This document shows positions 41,511-50,802 of a DNA stretch of 64,000 bases, piece by piece. The DNA is from an uncultured Acidimicrobiales bacterium (GTDB taxonomy: Bacteria > Actinomycetota > Acidimicrobiia > Acidimicrobiales > SHLQ01): contig CALHTF010000043.1 in the NCBI GenBank assembly GCA_938038815.1, forward strand, positions 1 to 64,000. The letters are read 5' to 3'. A model generated the notes under the pieces. The model was not told where the DNA came from, ran no database searches, and was given only the letters and a program-made list of their open reading frames with translations. The position numbers were made by a program, and so were the translations under genes. Within the stretch, counting starts at the first letter, position 1. Each line of letters opens with the position of its first letter.

Positions 41511-42584
41511 GTGAGCGAGAATCAAAGTCCTTCAACCCCCACCCAGAGTCCGGTCGACGAGCACGGTGGTTGGCCAGGCATCCTCGGCCAACTGAGCGCA
41601 GCGTCCGACCTGAGCCCCGCTGCGTCCAAGGCGGCACTGCAGACCATTCTCACCGGCACGGCGACCGATGCTCAGATCGCGGGGTTCATCATGGCGCTGC
41701 GGATCAAAGGCGAGACCGTCGACGAAATGTCTGGCTTGGTCCAAGCGATGCGCGAGGCTGCGACACCGCTCGATATCGATGACTCGGCCATTGATATCGT
41801 CGGCGTTGGTGGCGCGCCGACGCGTCGCAAGCATGCGCTGAACGTGTCGACCATGGCCTCGTTTGTGGCGTCGGGTGCCGGGGCGACCGTCTGCAAACAT
41901 GGCAACCGCAAAGCATCGTCGACGTCGGGATCGTTCGACCTGCTCGAACAATTGGGCATCGCCATCGATGTCACACCCGAAGTCCTGGCCGCCGGAGTGA
42001 ACGAACTCGGTTTGGGATTCGCGTTCGCTCGTACCTTCCATCCCGCCATGCGCTTTGTCGGGCCGGTTCGAGCCGAACTCGGCGTACCAACCGTGTTCAA
42101 CCAGCTCGGTCCGCTCGCTCACCCGGGCCTGCTCACCCGGCAGGTGGTGGGGGTCGGCGATCCCAAGGCTGCGCCGCGGATGATCGAAGTGCTTCGAGCC
42201 AGCGGATCGGTTCGGTCGATGGTGGTGACCGGCGACGGAAACCTCGATGAGTTCAGCACCACCGGTCCCTCGACCGTGCACGAACTGCGCGATGGCGAGA
42301 TTACCAGCTACCAGGTCAGTGCCGCCGATGTGGGGCTGGCCCCCGCGAGCCCCGACGATCTGGTGGGCGGTGACGCCGTGGCGAATGCGGCGATCACGGC
42401 CGACATCTTCTCCGGTACTGCCGGAGCCAAACGCGACATCGTGGTGCTCAACGCCGCTGCTGGCCTGGTGGTTAGCGGGGTGACGGCCGATCTCGGCGAG
42501 GGCGTGGGTCTTGCCCAGGCGGCGATCGATGATGGGCGGGCGGCGGCCAAGGTCGAACAACTGAAGGCCCACAACGTCGGCTGA
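41511..42584 (+). CDS. trpD: Anthranilate phosphoribosyltransferase (orphan trpD)
   Basis: A 357-residue member of the nucleoside phosphorylase class III fold. It converts anthranilate and PRPP to phosphoribosyl-anthranilate in tryptophan synthesis. Family signatures are KHGNRKASS, HPAMRFVGPVRAELG (anthranilate-binding) and Asp246-Glu247 in GDGNLDEFS (metal). The PRPP pyrophosphate loop normally reading GTGGD is GVGGA here (98-102), so its aspartate is lost. No other trp gene is nearby, as in many actinobacteria where trpD is separate. GTG start. Confidence 0.87.
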   Translation: MSENQSPSTPTQSPVDEHGGWPGILGQLSAASDLSPAASKAALQTILTGTATDAQIAGFIMALRIKGETVDEMSGLVQAMREAATPLDIDDSAIDIVGVGGAPTRRKHALNVSTMASFVASGAGATVCKHGNRKASSTSGSFDLLEQLGIAIDVTPEVLAAGVNELGLGFAFARTFHPAMRFVGPVRAELGVPTVFNQLGPLAHPGLLTRQVVGVGDPKAAPRMIEVLRASGSVRSMVVTGDGNLDEFSTTGPSTVHELRDGEITSYQVSAADVGLAPASPDDLVGGDAVANAAITADIFSGTAGAKRDIVVLNAAAGLVVSGVTADLGEGVGLAQAAIDDGRAAAKVEQLKAHNVG

Positions 42585-42620
42585 CCGACCGTGTCACACC
42601 CCCTCGGCACTATTGGGGCC

Positions 42621-42860
42621 ATGACAACGACGTTCCCCACCCACGGCGGCTCCGGCCCCGAATCCGATCCCGCCACGCTCACCATCGATTGCGCCGACTG
42701 TCGGTTTCAGCACTCCGATGTGTGCGCTGACTGCGTGGTGACCTTTATCTGCTCCCGCGAAGCCGACGATGCGGTCATTGTCGATCTCGACCAGTTGCGG
42801 GCGGTAAAGATGCTGAGCACCGCCGGGCTGGTGCCCGAACTGCGTCACTCGACCCGCTGA
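42621..42860 (+). CDS. Small cysteine-rich hypothetical protein
   Basis: A 79-residue protein. Five cysteines lie in a short stretch: CADC, then CADC about 9 residues later, then a further Cys (VVTFICSR). These could form a zinc or iron-sulfur centre. The C-terminus is helical (LRAVKMLSTAGLVPELRHS). I do not recognise the family. The ATG is chosen because it precedes the compact domain; an upstream in-frame GTG is possible. It lies 36 bases after trpD and 34 before queG on the same strand. Confidence 0.65.
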   Translation: MTTTFPTHGGSGPESDPATLTIDCADCRFQHSDVCADCVVTFICSREADDAVIVDLDQLRAVKMLSTAGLVPELRHSTR

Positions 42861-42894
42861 GCACCCACAACAGCACCTCGCCTAGAATCGGCGT

Positions 42895-43938
42895 GTGCTG
42901 GAGGCGTCAACAGTAGAGGCGTTACTCGACGTCGGCCGGTCGCATGGACTCGACGAGGTCGGGGTCGCCAAGGCCGAACACTTTGCGTCTACCCAGGCCG
43001 ACCTCGAGGCTCGCAAAGCCGAAGGCTTGCACGGCGGCATGCGGTTTACCTACCGCAACCCGGCGCGGTCGGCCGACCCGTCTCAAGCGCTGCCCGGCGG
43101 GCAAACCCTGATCGTCGGGGCTCGCCGGTATCGCACCCAACAACCGGCGTCGCCCGAGGCAAACACCCACGGCCGGGCCGCCCGCTATGTGTGGGACAAC
43201 AACTACGAACTGCTGCAACAAGGGTTGCGCGCCATGGCCGACGAGTTGGCCGCTGACGGCTGGAAAACCCGATTGTTGGTCGACGACAACGCCTTGGTCG
43301 ACCGCGAAGCCGCCTACCGAGCCGGGCTCGGGTGGTATGGCAAGAACGCCAACATTTTGCTGCCGGGCCAGGGCAGCTGGTTCGTGCTCGGATCGTTGCT
43401 CACCGATGCGCCAATCGAACCGGCCGCCCAACCAGTGGCCGATGGATGTGGCCCGTGCCAGCGTTGCATCGACGACTGCCCAACCCAGGCAATCGTGGCC
43501 CCGGGGGTCGTCGACGCTCGGCGGTGTTTGGCGTGGCTCGTGCAGGACGATGGCGAGTTCCCGGTCGAGTTCCGCGCCGCGTTGGGCGACCGCCTCTACG
43601 GCTGCGACGACTGCCAGGAGGTGTGCCCACCCAATCGCAAGGCGTCGCGGCACGAGGCTTCGAGCGCCAACGTCGAGTCAGCGGCCGGTTCCGATGTGTG
43701 GTTCGATGTGCTCGCCATGCTCGAGATGGACGATCAAACCCTGCTCGACACCTACGGGCGTTGGTACATCCCGCGGCGCGATCCGATGTACCTGCGGCGC
43801 AACGCACTGGTGGTGTTGGGCAACGTTGGCGATGGCGCCGACTCGTCGACCAGGTCGACGGTCGAGCGCTACCAGGCCCACGAGGAGCCGTTGTTGCGTG
43901 AGCATGCCGACTGGGCGGCGAGCGAGTTAGGACTATGA
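42895..43938 (+). CDS. queG: Epoxyqueuosine reductase
   Basis: A 347-residue iron-sulfur and cobalamin-dependent enzyme that reduces epoxyqueuosine to queuosine in tRNA wobble position 34. Two ferredoxin-like [4Fe-4S] motifs are clear: CGPCQRCIDDCPTQAI and CDDCQEVCPP. The N-terminal substrate/cobalamin domain and C-terminal HEAT-like tail (YIPRRDPMYLRRNALVVLGN) match the family. No other queuosine gene is in the window. GTG start. It overlaps the next glycosyltransferase gene by four bases (ATGA). Confidence 0.9.
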   Translation: MLEASTVEALLDVGRSHGLDEVGVAKAEHFASTQADLEARKAEGLHGGMRFTYRNPARSADPSQALPGGQTLIVGARRYRTQQPASPEANTHGRAARYVWDNNYELLQQGLRAMADELAADGWKTRLLVDDNALVDREAAYRAGLGWYGKNANILLPGQGSWFVLGSLLTDAPIEPAAQPVADGCGPCQRCIDDCPTQAIVAPGVVDARRCLAWLVQDDGEFPVEFRAALGDRLYGCDDCQEVCPPNRKASRHEASSANVESAAGSDVWFDVLAMLEMDDQTLLDTYGRWYIPRRDPMYLRRNALVVLGNVGDGADSSTRSTVERYQAHEEPLLREHADWAASELGL

Positions 43939-45095
43939 CCCGTCACCTGCTGGTCACCAACGACTTCCCGCCCAAGGTGGGCGGCATTCAGGCGTACTTA
44001 TGGGAGCTGTGGCGCCGACTGCCGGCCGACGATGTTGTGGTGTACACAACCCCCCACGCCGGAGCCGAAGCGTTCGATGCCGAACAGCCCTTTCAGGTGA
44101 TTCGCAGCAAAGAACCGGTGCTCTTACCGAACCCGGTTCTGCGGCGCCGTGTCGATGCGCTGGCCGCCGAAGTAGGGGCCGAGTTCGTGCTGCTCGACCC
44201 AGCGTTACCCGTCGGCGCCATCGGGCCCAGCCTGGCCCTGCCGTACGGCGTGGTGTTGCACGGGGCCGAGGTAACCGTGCCGGGTCGCTTGCCGGCCAGT
44301 CGGGCGTTACTCAACCGCGTATTGCGCGGTGCCCAGGTGGTGGTTGCGGCCGGCGGCTATCCAGCCGCCGAGGCCGAACGCTCGGCGGGACAACCCTTGC
44401 CGACCATCGTCGTGCCGCCCGGTGTCGATACCGATCGGTTCCGGCCACTCGACGACCAACAGCGAATCGCGGCCCGTCAGACCTTTGGGCTCACCGACGA
44501 TCAAGAGGTCGTGTTGTGTGTGAGTCGACTCGTGCCGCGCAAGGGGTTCGACAACGTCGTGCGGGCGATCGGGCGTCTCGCCGTGCATCGGCCGAACGTG
44601 GTGGGGGTCATCGCCGGCAGCGGACGAGATCGCACAAGGCTCGAACGGCTCGCCACCAAGGTTGGCGCGCCGGTCAGGTTTGTGGGTCGGGTACCCGACG
44701 ACGACCTTCCGGCGCTGTACGGCATGGCCGATGTCTTTACGATGATGTGTCGGGTTCGATGGATGGGCCTCGAGCAAGAAGGGTTTGGCATCGTGTTTGT
44801 TGAAGCGGCGTCGGCCGGCGTGCCCCAGATAGCGGGTCTCAGCGGGGGAGCGCACGAGGCGGTCGCCGACGGGGTGACCGGGCGAGTCCTCGACGATCCC
44901 AATGCCGTCGACGCTCTGGTTCGCCAGCTCGACGAATTGCTCGGCGACCCGGCACTTCGGTCGTCGTACGCGTTGGCTTCGCGTCAGCGGGCGATCGAGG
45001 AGTTCTCTTACGACACGCTCGCCGCCACGTTGCACGACGGACTCGAGGCCGCGTTCGCAACGGCCGGCGTCAGCGACGGTGGGGAGGCGACGTAA
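43935..45095 (+). CDS. GT4 glycosyltransferase, PimB-like
   Basis: A 386-residue GT-B enzyme. The N-terminal glycine-rich loop reads LVTNDFPPKVGGIQAYL and the nucleotide-sugar site EGFGIVFVEAASAG (EX7E). These match PimB-type mannosyltransferases that transfer mannose from GDP-Man to phosphatidylinositol mannosides, or closely related actinobacterial GT4 enzymes. Acceptor is inferred only. It overlaps queG by four bases and its stop overlaps the start of the next membrane-protein gene by one base. It acts at the inner face of the membrane. Confidence 0.82.
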   Translation: MTRHLLVTNDFPPKVGGIQAYLWELWRRLPADDVVVYTTPHAGAEAFDAEQPFQVIRSKEPVLLPNPVLRRRVDALAAEVGAEFVLLDPALPVGAIGPSLALPYGVVLHGAEVTVPGRLPASRALLNRVLRGAQVVVAAGGYPAAEAERSAGQPLPTIVVPPGVDTDRFRPLDDQQRIAARQTFGLTDDQEVVLCVSRLVPRKGFDNVVRAIGRLAVHRPNVVGVIAGSGRDRTRLERLATKVGAPVRFVGRVPDDDLPALYGMADVFTMMCRVRWMGLEQEGFGIVFVEAASAGVPQIAGLSGGAHEAVADGVTGRVLDDPNAVDALVRQLDELLGDPALRSSYALASRQRAIEEFSYDTLAATLHDGLEAAFATAGVSDGGEAT

Positions 45096-45547
45096 TGGAA
45101 CCGGCCGAACCGCTCAGCGCCACCCAGGGGCGCATCATCAACGGGTCGTGGTTTGCCACGGCGATCTTTGCGGTCACCGCACTTCCTTCAGCGCTCGACG
45201 TCGAGGTGTTCCATCTGCCCGCCGCAATCGTCGCCTTGGTGCTGTTCGCCATCGGTATCGTGGCGATGTTGGTTGCCATCGTGATCGCCGCCAACCGAAG
45301 CCGGGAGGACCTCATCGGCATTGGCGGTCTGTTCTTCGGGGCCGGAAGCGTCGTGAAGCCGGTGCGCCGGCAGCTCCTTGGTTCTCTGGCCGTTCAGGTC
45401 GTGCTCGGCTTTGTGTTTGCGTCGCTTCGCCCGTTCACCGCCTCGGCCTTTGGAACCTTGGTGCCGGTGATCGGCTTGGGACTCACCGGCGTCTTTTGCG
45501 CCAAGTACGGGGTGTTTCACAAACGAACCGACACCCAACGCCGATAA
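45095..45547 (+). CDS. Small membrane protein, four predicted TM segments
   Basis: A 150-residue hydrophobic protein whose ATG overlaps the TAA of the glycosyltransferase by one base. Segments near 17-33, 40-60, 86-106 and 110-128 are separated by short loops, one containing NRSREDLIGIGGLFFGAGS. Family unknown. Coupling to the glycosyltransferase suggests a shared role in envelope glycolipid synthesis, which is inference. Confidence 0.68.
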   Translation: MEPAEPLSATQGRIINGSWFATAIFAVTALPSALDVEVFHLPAAIVALVLFAIGIVAMLVAIVIAANRSREDLIGIGGLFFGAGSVVKPVRRQLLGSLAVQVVLGFVFASLRPFTASAFGTLVPVIGLGLTGVFCAKYGVFHKRTDTQRR

Positions 45548-45613
45548 GAAATCCCGAACGGGTTCGGTCGTTCGTTTGGATCCGGTTCGGTCGCGCTAGT
45601 CTAAGAATCGCTC

Positions 45614-46087
45614 ATGCAGATGTCAGATCACACCACGCAATCGATAACGGTCAACGCCGCACCCGAGCGGTGTTTTGCCCTGGCGGCCGACTTTGGTTCC
45701 TACGCCGACTGGGCGAGCGACATCAAAGAAAGCAACGTGCTTTCGGTCGACGAGTACGGGCGCGGTAACCAAGTCGAGTTCCGAGCGGCGGCCATGGGTC
45801 GCAGCACCCACTACGTTCTGCGTTACAACTATGGATCGAACCCGCTTCGCATTTCGTGGCGGCTCATGGAAGGCGACGTCATGCGTCGCCTCGATGGCGA
45901 GTACGAGTTTGCCCCGGTGGACGGCGACCCGAACCAAACACTGGTTACCTACGACCTGTTTGTCGACCTTGCGGTGCCGCTGCCCGGGTTCGTGAAACGG
46001 CGGGCGGAAGGCAAGATCATCCACACCGCAATCTCCGAACTCAAGAGCCGAATCGAAGCCCAAGACTCCGAGTCCGCAAGCTCGTAG
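45614..46087 (+). CDS. SRPBCC-family (polyketide cyclase/RatA-like) protein
   Basis: A 157-residue START-like fold. It begins with a strand (TTQSITVNAAPERCFALAAD) and a helix leading to FGSYADWASDIKE, a typical N-terminus of coenzyme-Q-binding, polyketide cyclase or RatA-like proteins. These bind hydrophobic ligands in a helix-grip cavity. The ligand is unknown. The ATG at MQM was kept; the alternative MSDH two codons on is possible. It lies 67 bases after the membrane-protein gene on the same strand. Confidence 0.8.
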   Translation: MQMSDHTTQSITVNAAPERCFALAADFGSYADWASDIKESNVLSVDEYGRGNQVEFRAAAMGRSTHYVLRYNYGSNPLRISWRLMEGDVMRRLDGEYEFAPVDGDPNQTLVTYDLFVDLAVPLPGFVKRRAEGKIIHTAISELKSRIEAQDSESASS

Positions 46088-46199
46088 CCCAGGTCGGCCC
46101 CAATTTTGGGAAACCCGGGTAGCGAAACGGCGTTGGCAATAGCCGAGTCTGTGTTCACAAACGGTGAAGTTTGCGGGAAATTTGCCGATCTAGTCATCG

Positions 46200-48143
46200 A
46201 TGAGAGTCGTGCGCATCGCACATCCCGATGGCCAACAGCCCGCCCTTGAATTTCACCCCCACCTCACCGTGGTCGAGGGGTTGGCGGCCGACGACCACCT
46301 ACAGCTGCTCACCGCGCTTCGAGCCCTGCTATCTGCCCAACCGATCGATCTCTCCGCAGTCGTTGGGGTCGGCGAAAACGAAATCCCCGTTCACGGGATT
46401 GCGCCGCTGCCTCCTGGTGCCGAAGACGCGCAGTGCTTGCTTACTAGCGACGCCTTTCTCACCCCGGTGATCGCGACCGATGAAGCGGCGCGCCAAGCCT
46501 TGCGGGCCGATGCCGAACAGGCGGAGGAAGCTCACCGCGACGCCATCTTGTTGCAGAGCGAGCTCGCCGATGCTCTCGCGGCGGCGCAAGGCCGGGCCGA
46601 TCGCTCGGCCGCCCGCAGCTTGGCCGATGTCTCCCAGTCGGTAGCCGACCTTGAAGGCCAGCTCGGTGTCGACCCGGGCGAAGCCTCGCGCTCGATGATT
46701 CCACTCGCCCGCGATCGTCGAGAGCACCTGATCGATCTCATCGCCCAACTTGAGGCGCGCCACGCCTGGTTGTCTCGCGAGGGGCAGTCGGTGGTTCGCC
46801 ACGCGCTCGCCGCGGTGAGCGATTCGGCAGCGACCGAACCAACGCCGTCGCGCCGAGCCGAAGCACTCGCCGACGAGTGGGCTCGAGCTCATGCCACCTT
46901 CTTGAAGGTCGAACAGCGGCTTGAATCAACCTACGGCGACATCGACCAGTTGGGTCAGCGGCTCGAAGCGGCCCGACGCACCTACGAACAGGTGAGCGTC
47001 CGCAAATCGAACAAGCCACGGATCAGCAAGGCCGACATTGCCTTGCTCGAAGACGCCCATGATCGGGTGGTCGACGCCGAGTCCCGAGTGACCGGCCGAG
47101 CCAGCATCTACCGTCCCGAACTCATCGTCGCCCGACGCGCCGAACAGAAGATCCTCGACCGGCTCGGCTTGGCGACCTGGGCCGAGTTCATGCTCGACGG
47201 GGCGTTCGACGCCTCCACTGGTTTACCCGACCGCGACACGTCGCTCGCCCGCAAAGAGCTCGATGATCTTCAACGACGTTGGGACGGCCTCACGGCTCGA
47301 CTCGACGCCGACGAAGAACTCCTCAACGCAACCGCCCAGCTCGACCGCATCTCCCAAGACGCGTTCGCCCTCATCGGCCACTTCGACGACATCGAAGCCG
47401 ATCTTCGGTCCTATCAGGTCACCCCTGGTGACACCGCCCACGAGTTGGCCGAGCACATCGACAACCTCACCGAGGTGCTCGAAGCGCTCGGCTTCGACGA
47501 ACTTGGCGATGTCGATGCCGAGGGCCTGATTCAGCTCACCAACGACTGGCAGGCGGCGGCCCGCAAACAAACCGATCAACTCCACGAACTCGACAATGCT
47601 CGTCGAGCGTGCGAAGCCGAGGTGTCTCGCCTCGACCAGATCTTGGCGCAGGAACACGCCGCCAAACCGCTCATCGAAGATCCTCGGGTCGACCTGTTGC
47701 TCAGCATCCGCGAATCGGCGGAGACCTCCTTCGATCGCCATGTCGGGTCGCTGCTCGAAACCTCGATCGCAACCGAACGGTGCGACATCTTGGAACGTCA
47801 GCTGGTCCGGATGGCGTCGTTGGCGAAGGCCAAGCGCACCGAATTTGAGGCGGCCGGCAAACCGTCGGCGTGGGTCGCGGTCGATGCATCACAAGCGGTC
47901 GAGATCGTGCAAGGGCACTTCGACGCCCTTCGCGACGCAACCGAAGAGCCACTACCAGCGTTGTTCGACGGTGCCTTGGGCGAGCTCGATATCGCGGCCC
48001 AGACGACGATTTTGGTCGACCTGATGGAAATCTCCGACGGCATGCAGGTGATTTGGTTCAACCCCACCCGGTTGATGGTCGACTGGGCATCGAGCCTCGG
48101 CGAGAATGCACGAGTGCTGTCCTACGTCGACATCACGAACTAA
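46200..48143 (+). CDS. SMC/RecN-like coiled-coil protein lacking a Walker A motif
   Basis: A 647-residue protein with SMC-like head-coil-head layout. The first ~50 residues follow the head pattern (VVRIAHPDGQQPALEF, then LTVVEG) but the Walker A loop is replaced by GLAADDHLQ, with no GKS/T. A coiled coil (about 95-560) has breaks at ~160 and ~290-330. The C-terminal LFDGALGELDIAAQTTILVD and following MQVIWFN resemble a degraded Walker B/D-loop. No ABC signature (LSGGE) was seen. It may be an inactive partner or scaffold of a chromosome or repair complex. Its own start follows a 112-base gap. Confidence 0.72.
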   Translation: MRVVRIAHPDGQQPALEFHPHLTVVEGLAADDHLQLLTALRALLSAQPIDLSAVVGVGENEIPVHGIAPLPPGAEDAQCLLTSDAFLTPVIATDEAARQALRADAEQAEEAHRDAILLQSELADALAAAQGRADRSAARSLADVSQSVADLEGQLGVDPGEASRSMIPLARDRREHLIDLIAQLEARHAWLSREGQSVVRHALAAVSDSAATEPTPSRRAEALADEWARAHATFLKVEQRLESTYGDIDQLGQRLEAARRTYEQVSVRKSNKPRISKADIALLEDAHDRVVDAESRVTGRASIYRPELIVARRAEQKILDRLGLATWAEFMLDGAFDASTGLPDRDTSLARKELDDLQRRWDGLTARLDADEELLNATAQLDRISQDAFALIGHFDDIEADLRSYQVTPGDTAHELAEHIDNLTEVLEALGFDELGDVDAEGLIQLTNDWQAAARKQTDQLHELDNARRACEAEVSRLDQILAQEHAAKPLIEDPRVDLLLSIRESAETSFDRHVGSLLETSIATERCDILERQLVRMASLAKAKRTEFEAAGKPSAWVAVDASQAVEIVQGHFDALRDATEEPLPALFDGALGELDIAAQTTILVDLMEISDGMQVIWFNPTRLMVDWASSLGENARVLSYVDITN

Positions 48144-48150
48144 TCGTCCA

Positions 48151-49626
48151 CTACTCCTCGGTCCAGGCCAGGCTTCGTTCGACCGCTCGTTTCCAGTTGC
48201 GGTAGCCCTCGTCGTCGCTCCGGTCGGCGGGGTTGAAGGTCGCCTCGGCGGACCAGTGGGTGGCAAGTTCGTCGGTCGAGGACCACACGCCTTCGGCTAG
48301 GCCGGCGAGGTATGCCGACCCCAGCGCCGTGGTCTCTTGCACGGCGGCCCGCATCACGTTGACTCCGAGTTGATCGGACTGGAACTGGAGGAGCAGATCC
48401 ATGACCGACGCACCGCCGTCGACCCGAAGGTCGGCGACCTCGTGGCCCGACGCAGCCGACATGGCTTCGATCACGTCGCGCGACTGGTATGCCATCGACT
48501 CAACGACGGCCCGGGCGATTTCGGGGCGCCCGGTGCCGCGGGTGAGCCCGGTAATAGTGCCCCGAGCGTAAGGGTCCCACCAGGGCGATCCGAGCCCGGT
48601 GAACGCGGGTACGAAGTACACGCCGCCGGTCGTTTCGCACTCGGCCGCCAACGGACCGATTTCAGCGGCGTCTTCGATGATGCCGAGCCCGTCCCGTAAC
48701 CACTGAATTGCGGCCCCGGTGACAAAGATGGCCCCTTCGAGGGCATAGGAGGTGGTGCCGTCGGCCAAGGTCCAACCAACGGTGGTCAACAGTCCCTCGA
48801 CCGGGGGCGGGCAGGTAGTTCCGGCGTTCATCAGCACGAACGACCCGGTGCCGTAGGTGTTCTTGGCCATTCCGGGGGAGAAGCAGGCCTGACCAAACAA
48901 CGCGGCCTGCTGGTCGCCGGCGGCGCCGCTGATCGGGATCCCGGCCGGTACCGGCAGCGAGTCAACCGTTACCCCAAATCGGCCACTCGATGGCATGACC
49001 TCGGGCAGTACCGATTCGGGAATCGAAAAGAGGTCGGTGAGCTCTGACGACCACGACAGGGTGTTGATGTCGTACAGCATCGTGCGACTGGCGTTTGAGG
49101 GTTCGGTCGCGTGGACCGCGCCGCCGGTGAGGTTCCACATCAACCAGGAGTCGACGGTGCCGAACGCCGTGTTGGGGCCGACCTCAACCCCGCCTCCGTC
49201 GGGCCGCAAAATCCATTCAAGGCTCGACGACGAGAAGTACGGGTCGAGCACCAGCCCCGAGGTGCTGCGCACCAGGTCGAGGTGGCCAGCGGCGGCCAAC
49301 TCGTCGCACCGGTTTGCCGTCCGGCGGTCTTGCCACACGATTGCTCGATGGAGCGGCTGGCCCGTCGAGCGATCCCACACGACCACCGTCTCGCGCTGAT
49401 CGGTAATGCCGATCGCCGCAATGGGTTCGTCGAGGCCCTCGACCAATTCCGCCAAGGTGGCTACCACGGCGTCCCAGATCTCGACCGCATCGTGTTCGAC
49501 CCAGCCGGGGGAGGGGAAGTACTGCGGGAACTCCCGGTAGGCCCGGCCCACCGGTACCCCCGATTCGTTCACCGCAAACGACCGCACGCCCGTGGTCCCG
49601 GCATCGATCGAAACAACTACTGCCAT
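48151..49626 (-). CDS. glpK: Glycerol kinase
   Basis: A 491-residue FGGY carbohydrate kinase that phosphorylates glycerol with ATP to glycerol-3-phosphate. The ATP site is seen in DAGTTGVRSFA; the glycerol region includes GWVEHDAVEIWDAV, TDQRETVVVWDRSTGQP and IVWQDRRTANRCDEL. GAAGDQQAALFGQACF and ATP-domain motifs follow. The length fits GlpK. It is a single gene convergent with the SMC-like gene and divergent from pfkA. No glpF or glpD is adjacent in the window. Confidence 0.92.
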   Translation of the reverse strand: MAVVVSIDAGTTGVRSFAVNESGVPVGRAYREFPQYFPSPGWVEHDAVEIWDAVVATLAELVEGLDEPIAAIGITDQRETVVVWDRSTGQPLHRAIVWQDRRTANRCDELAAAGHLDLVRSTSGLVLDPYFSSSSLEWILRPDGGGVEVGPNTAFGTVDSWLMWNLTGGAVHATEPSNASRTMLYDINTLSWSSELTDLFSIPESVLPEVMPSSGRFGVTVDSLPVPAGIPISGAAGDQQAALFGQACFSPGMAKNTYGTGSFVLMNAGTTCPPPVEGLLTTVGWTLADGTTSYALEGAIFVTGAAIQWLRDGLGIIEDAAEIGPLAAECETTGGVYFVPAFTGLGSPWWDPYARGTITGLTRGTGRPEIARAVVESMAYQSRDVIEAMSAASGHEVADLRVDGGASVMDLLLQFQSDQLGVNVMRAAVQETTALGSAYLAGLAEGVWSSTDELATHWSAEATFNPADRSDDEGYRNWKRAVERSLAWTEE

Positions 49627-49711
49627 CGCGTTCTCCTGTTGCTGCCCGTAGAAGGGCCTTCTGGGTGGCTAACACCCTACAACCGCGGTTGGTGGTCGAT
49701 ACGATGTTGCG

Positions 49712-50782
49712 ATGGCCCAAGACCAGACTGGCTCAACCGAATCCCCTAAACCGCTGTCGGTGGGCGTGCTGACCGGCGGCGGCGATTGCCCCGGGCTCAA
49801 CGCGGTGATCCGAGGGGTGGTCCGCAAAGCCGAAAAACACTACGGCGACCGGGTGGTTGGGTTTCTCGACGGCTGGAAAGGCGTGATCGAGAACGACTTT
49901 ATGGAGCTCACGATCGACGCCTGCCGGGGAATCCTGCCCCGAGGCGGAACGATCCTCGGCACCACCCGGATCACGCCGTTCATGGTCGAAGACGGCATGG
50001 CCAAGGTCAAAGCCACGATGTCCGAGAACGACCTCGATGCCCTGATCGTTATCGGCGGGGAAGGCACGTTGTCGTGTGCGCTCGCCACCTACAACGAGGG
50101 GCTGCCGGTTGTCGGGGTACCCAAGACCATCGACAACGACATCGGCGGCACCGAGCGAACCTTCGGGTTCGATACGGCGGTCGCTATCGCAACCGAAGCA
50201 ATCGACCGACTCCACACCACCGCGGAGTCTCACGACCGGGTGATGGTGTGCGAGGTGATGGGGCGCCACGTTGGTCACATCGCAACGTGGGCCGGAATCG
50301 CAGGCGGGGCGACGATGACCCTTATTCCCGAGCATCCCTTCGATGTGCAGATCGTGTGCGATGCCTTGGTGCGCCGTCACGAGAATGGGCGTTTTGCCTC
50401 GATCGTCGTGGTGGCCGAAGGGGCAACACCGGCGCCGGGCACCATCGATTTACCCAAACAAGAAGTCGACCGTTACGGTCACATCCGCCTCGGGGGCATC
50501 GGCCACATTTTGGCCGGTGAGATCGAGCAACGCACCGGTCTCGAAACCCGGGTGACAACCTTGGGCCATATCCAGCGGGGCGGTACGCCAACGCCGTTCG
50601 ATCGAGTTCTCAGCACCCGGTTCGGCGTGGCGGCCATCGACGCGGTCCACACGGGCCACTTTGGACATATGGTCGCTTTGCGGTCGGCATCGATTACGCC
50701 CCAACCCTTGGTCGACTGTGTTTCGGAATTGAAATACGTGTCTGATGAGTTATACGACGTAGCGACCCAATTCTTCGCTTGA
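49712..50782 (+). CDS. pfkA: 6-phosphofructokinase (ATP-type predicted)
   Basis: A 356-residue group III (mixed-substrate clade) phosphofructokinase. It phosphorylates fructose 6-phosphate in glycolysis. GGGDCPGLNAVIR is the phosphate-donor loop, the catalytic acids are in KTIDND, and fructose-phosphate residues lie in CEVMGRHVGHIATW. GGEGT (Gly118 where PPi enzymes have Asp) combined with Lys138 in PKTIDND is the combination associated with ATP use in actinobacterial group III enzymes. The next gene starts 20 bases after its stop, or overlaps it by 4 if a TTG is used. Confidence 0.9.
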   Translation: MAQDQTGSTESPKPLSVGVLTGGGDCPGLNAVIRGVVRKAEKHYGDRVVGFLDGWKGVIENDFMELTIDACRGILPRGGTILGTTRITPFMVEDGMAKVKATMSENDLDALIVIGGEGTLSCALATYNEGLPVVGVPKTIDNDIGGTERTFGFDTAVAIATEAIDRLHTTAESHDRVMVCEVMGRHVGHIATWAGIAGGATMTLIPEHPFDVQIVCDALVRRHENGRFASIVVVAEGATPAPGTIDLPKQEVDRYGHIRLGGIGHILAGEIEQRTGLETRVTTLGHIQRGGTPTPFDRVLSTRFGVAAIDAVHTGHFGHMVALRSASITPQPLVDCVSELKYVSDELYDVATQFFA

Positions 50783-50802
50783 TAAGAAAAGAAACAACTA
50801 GC

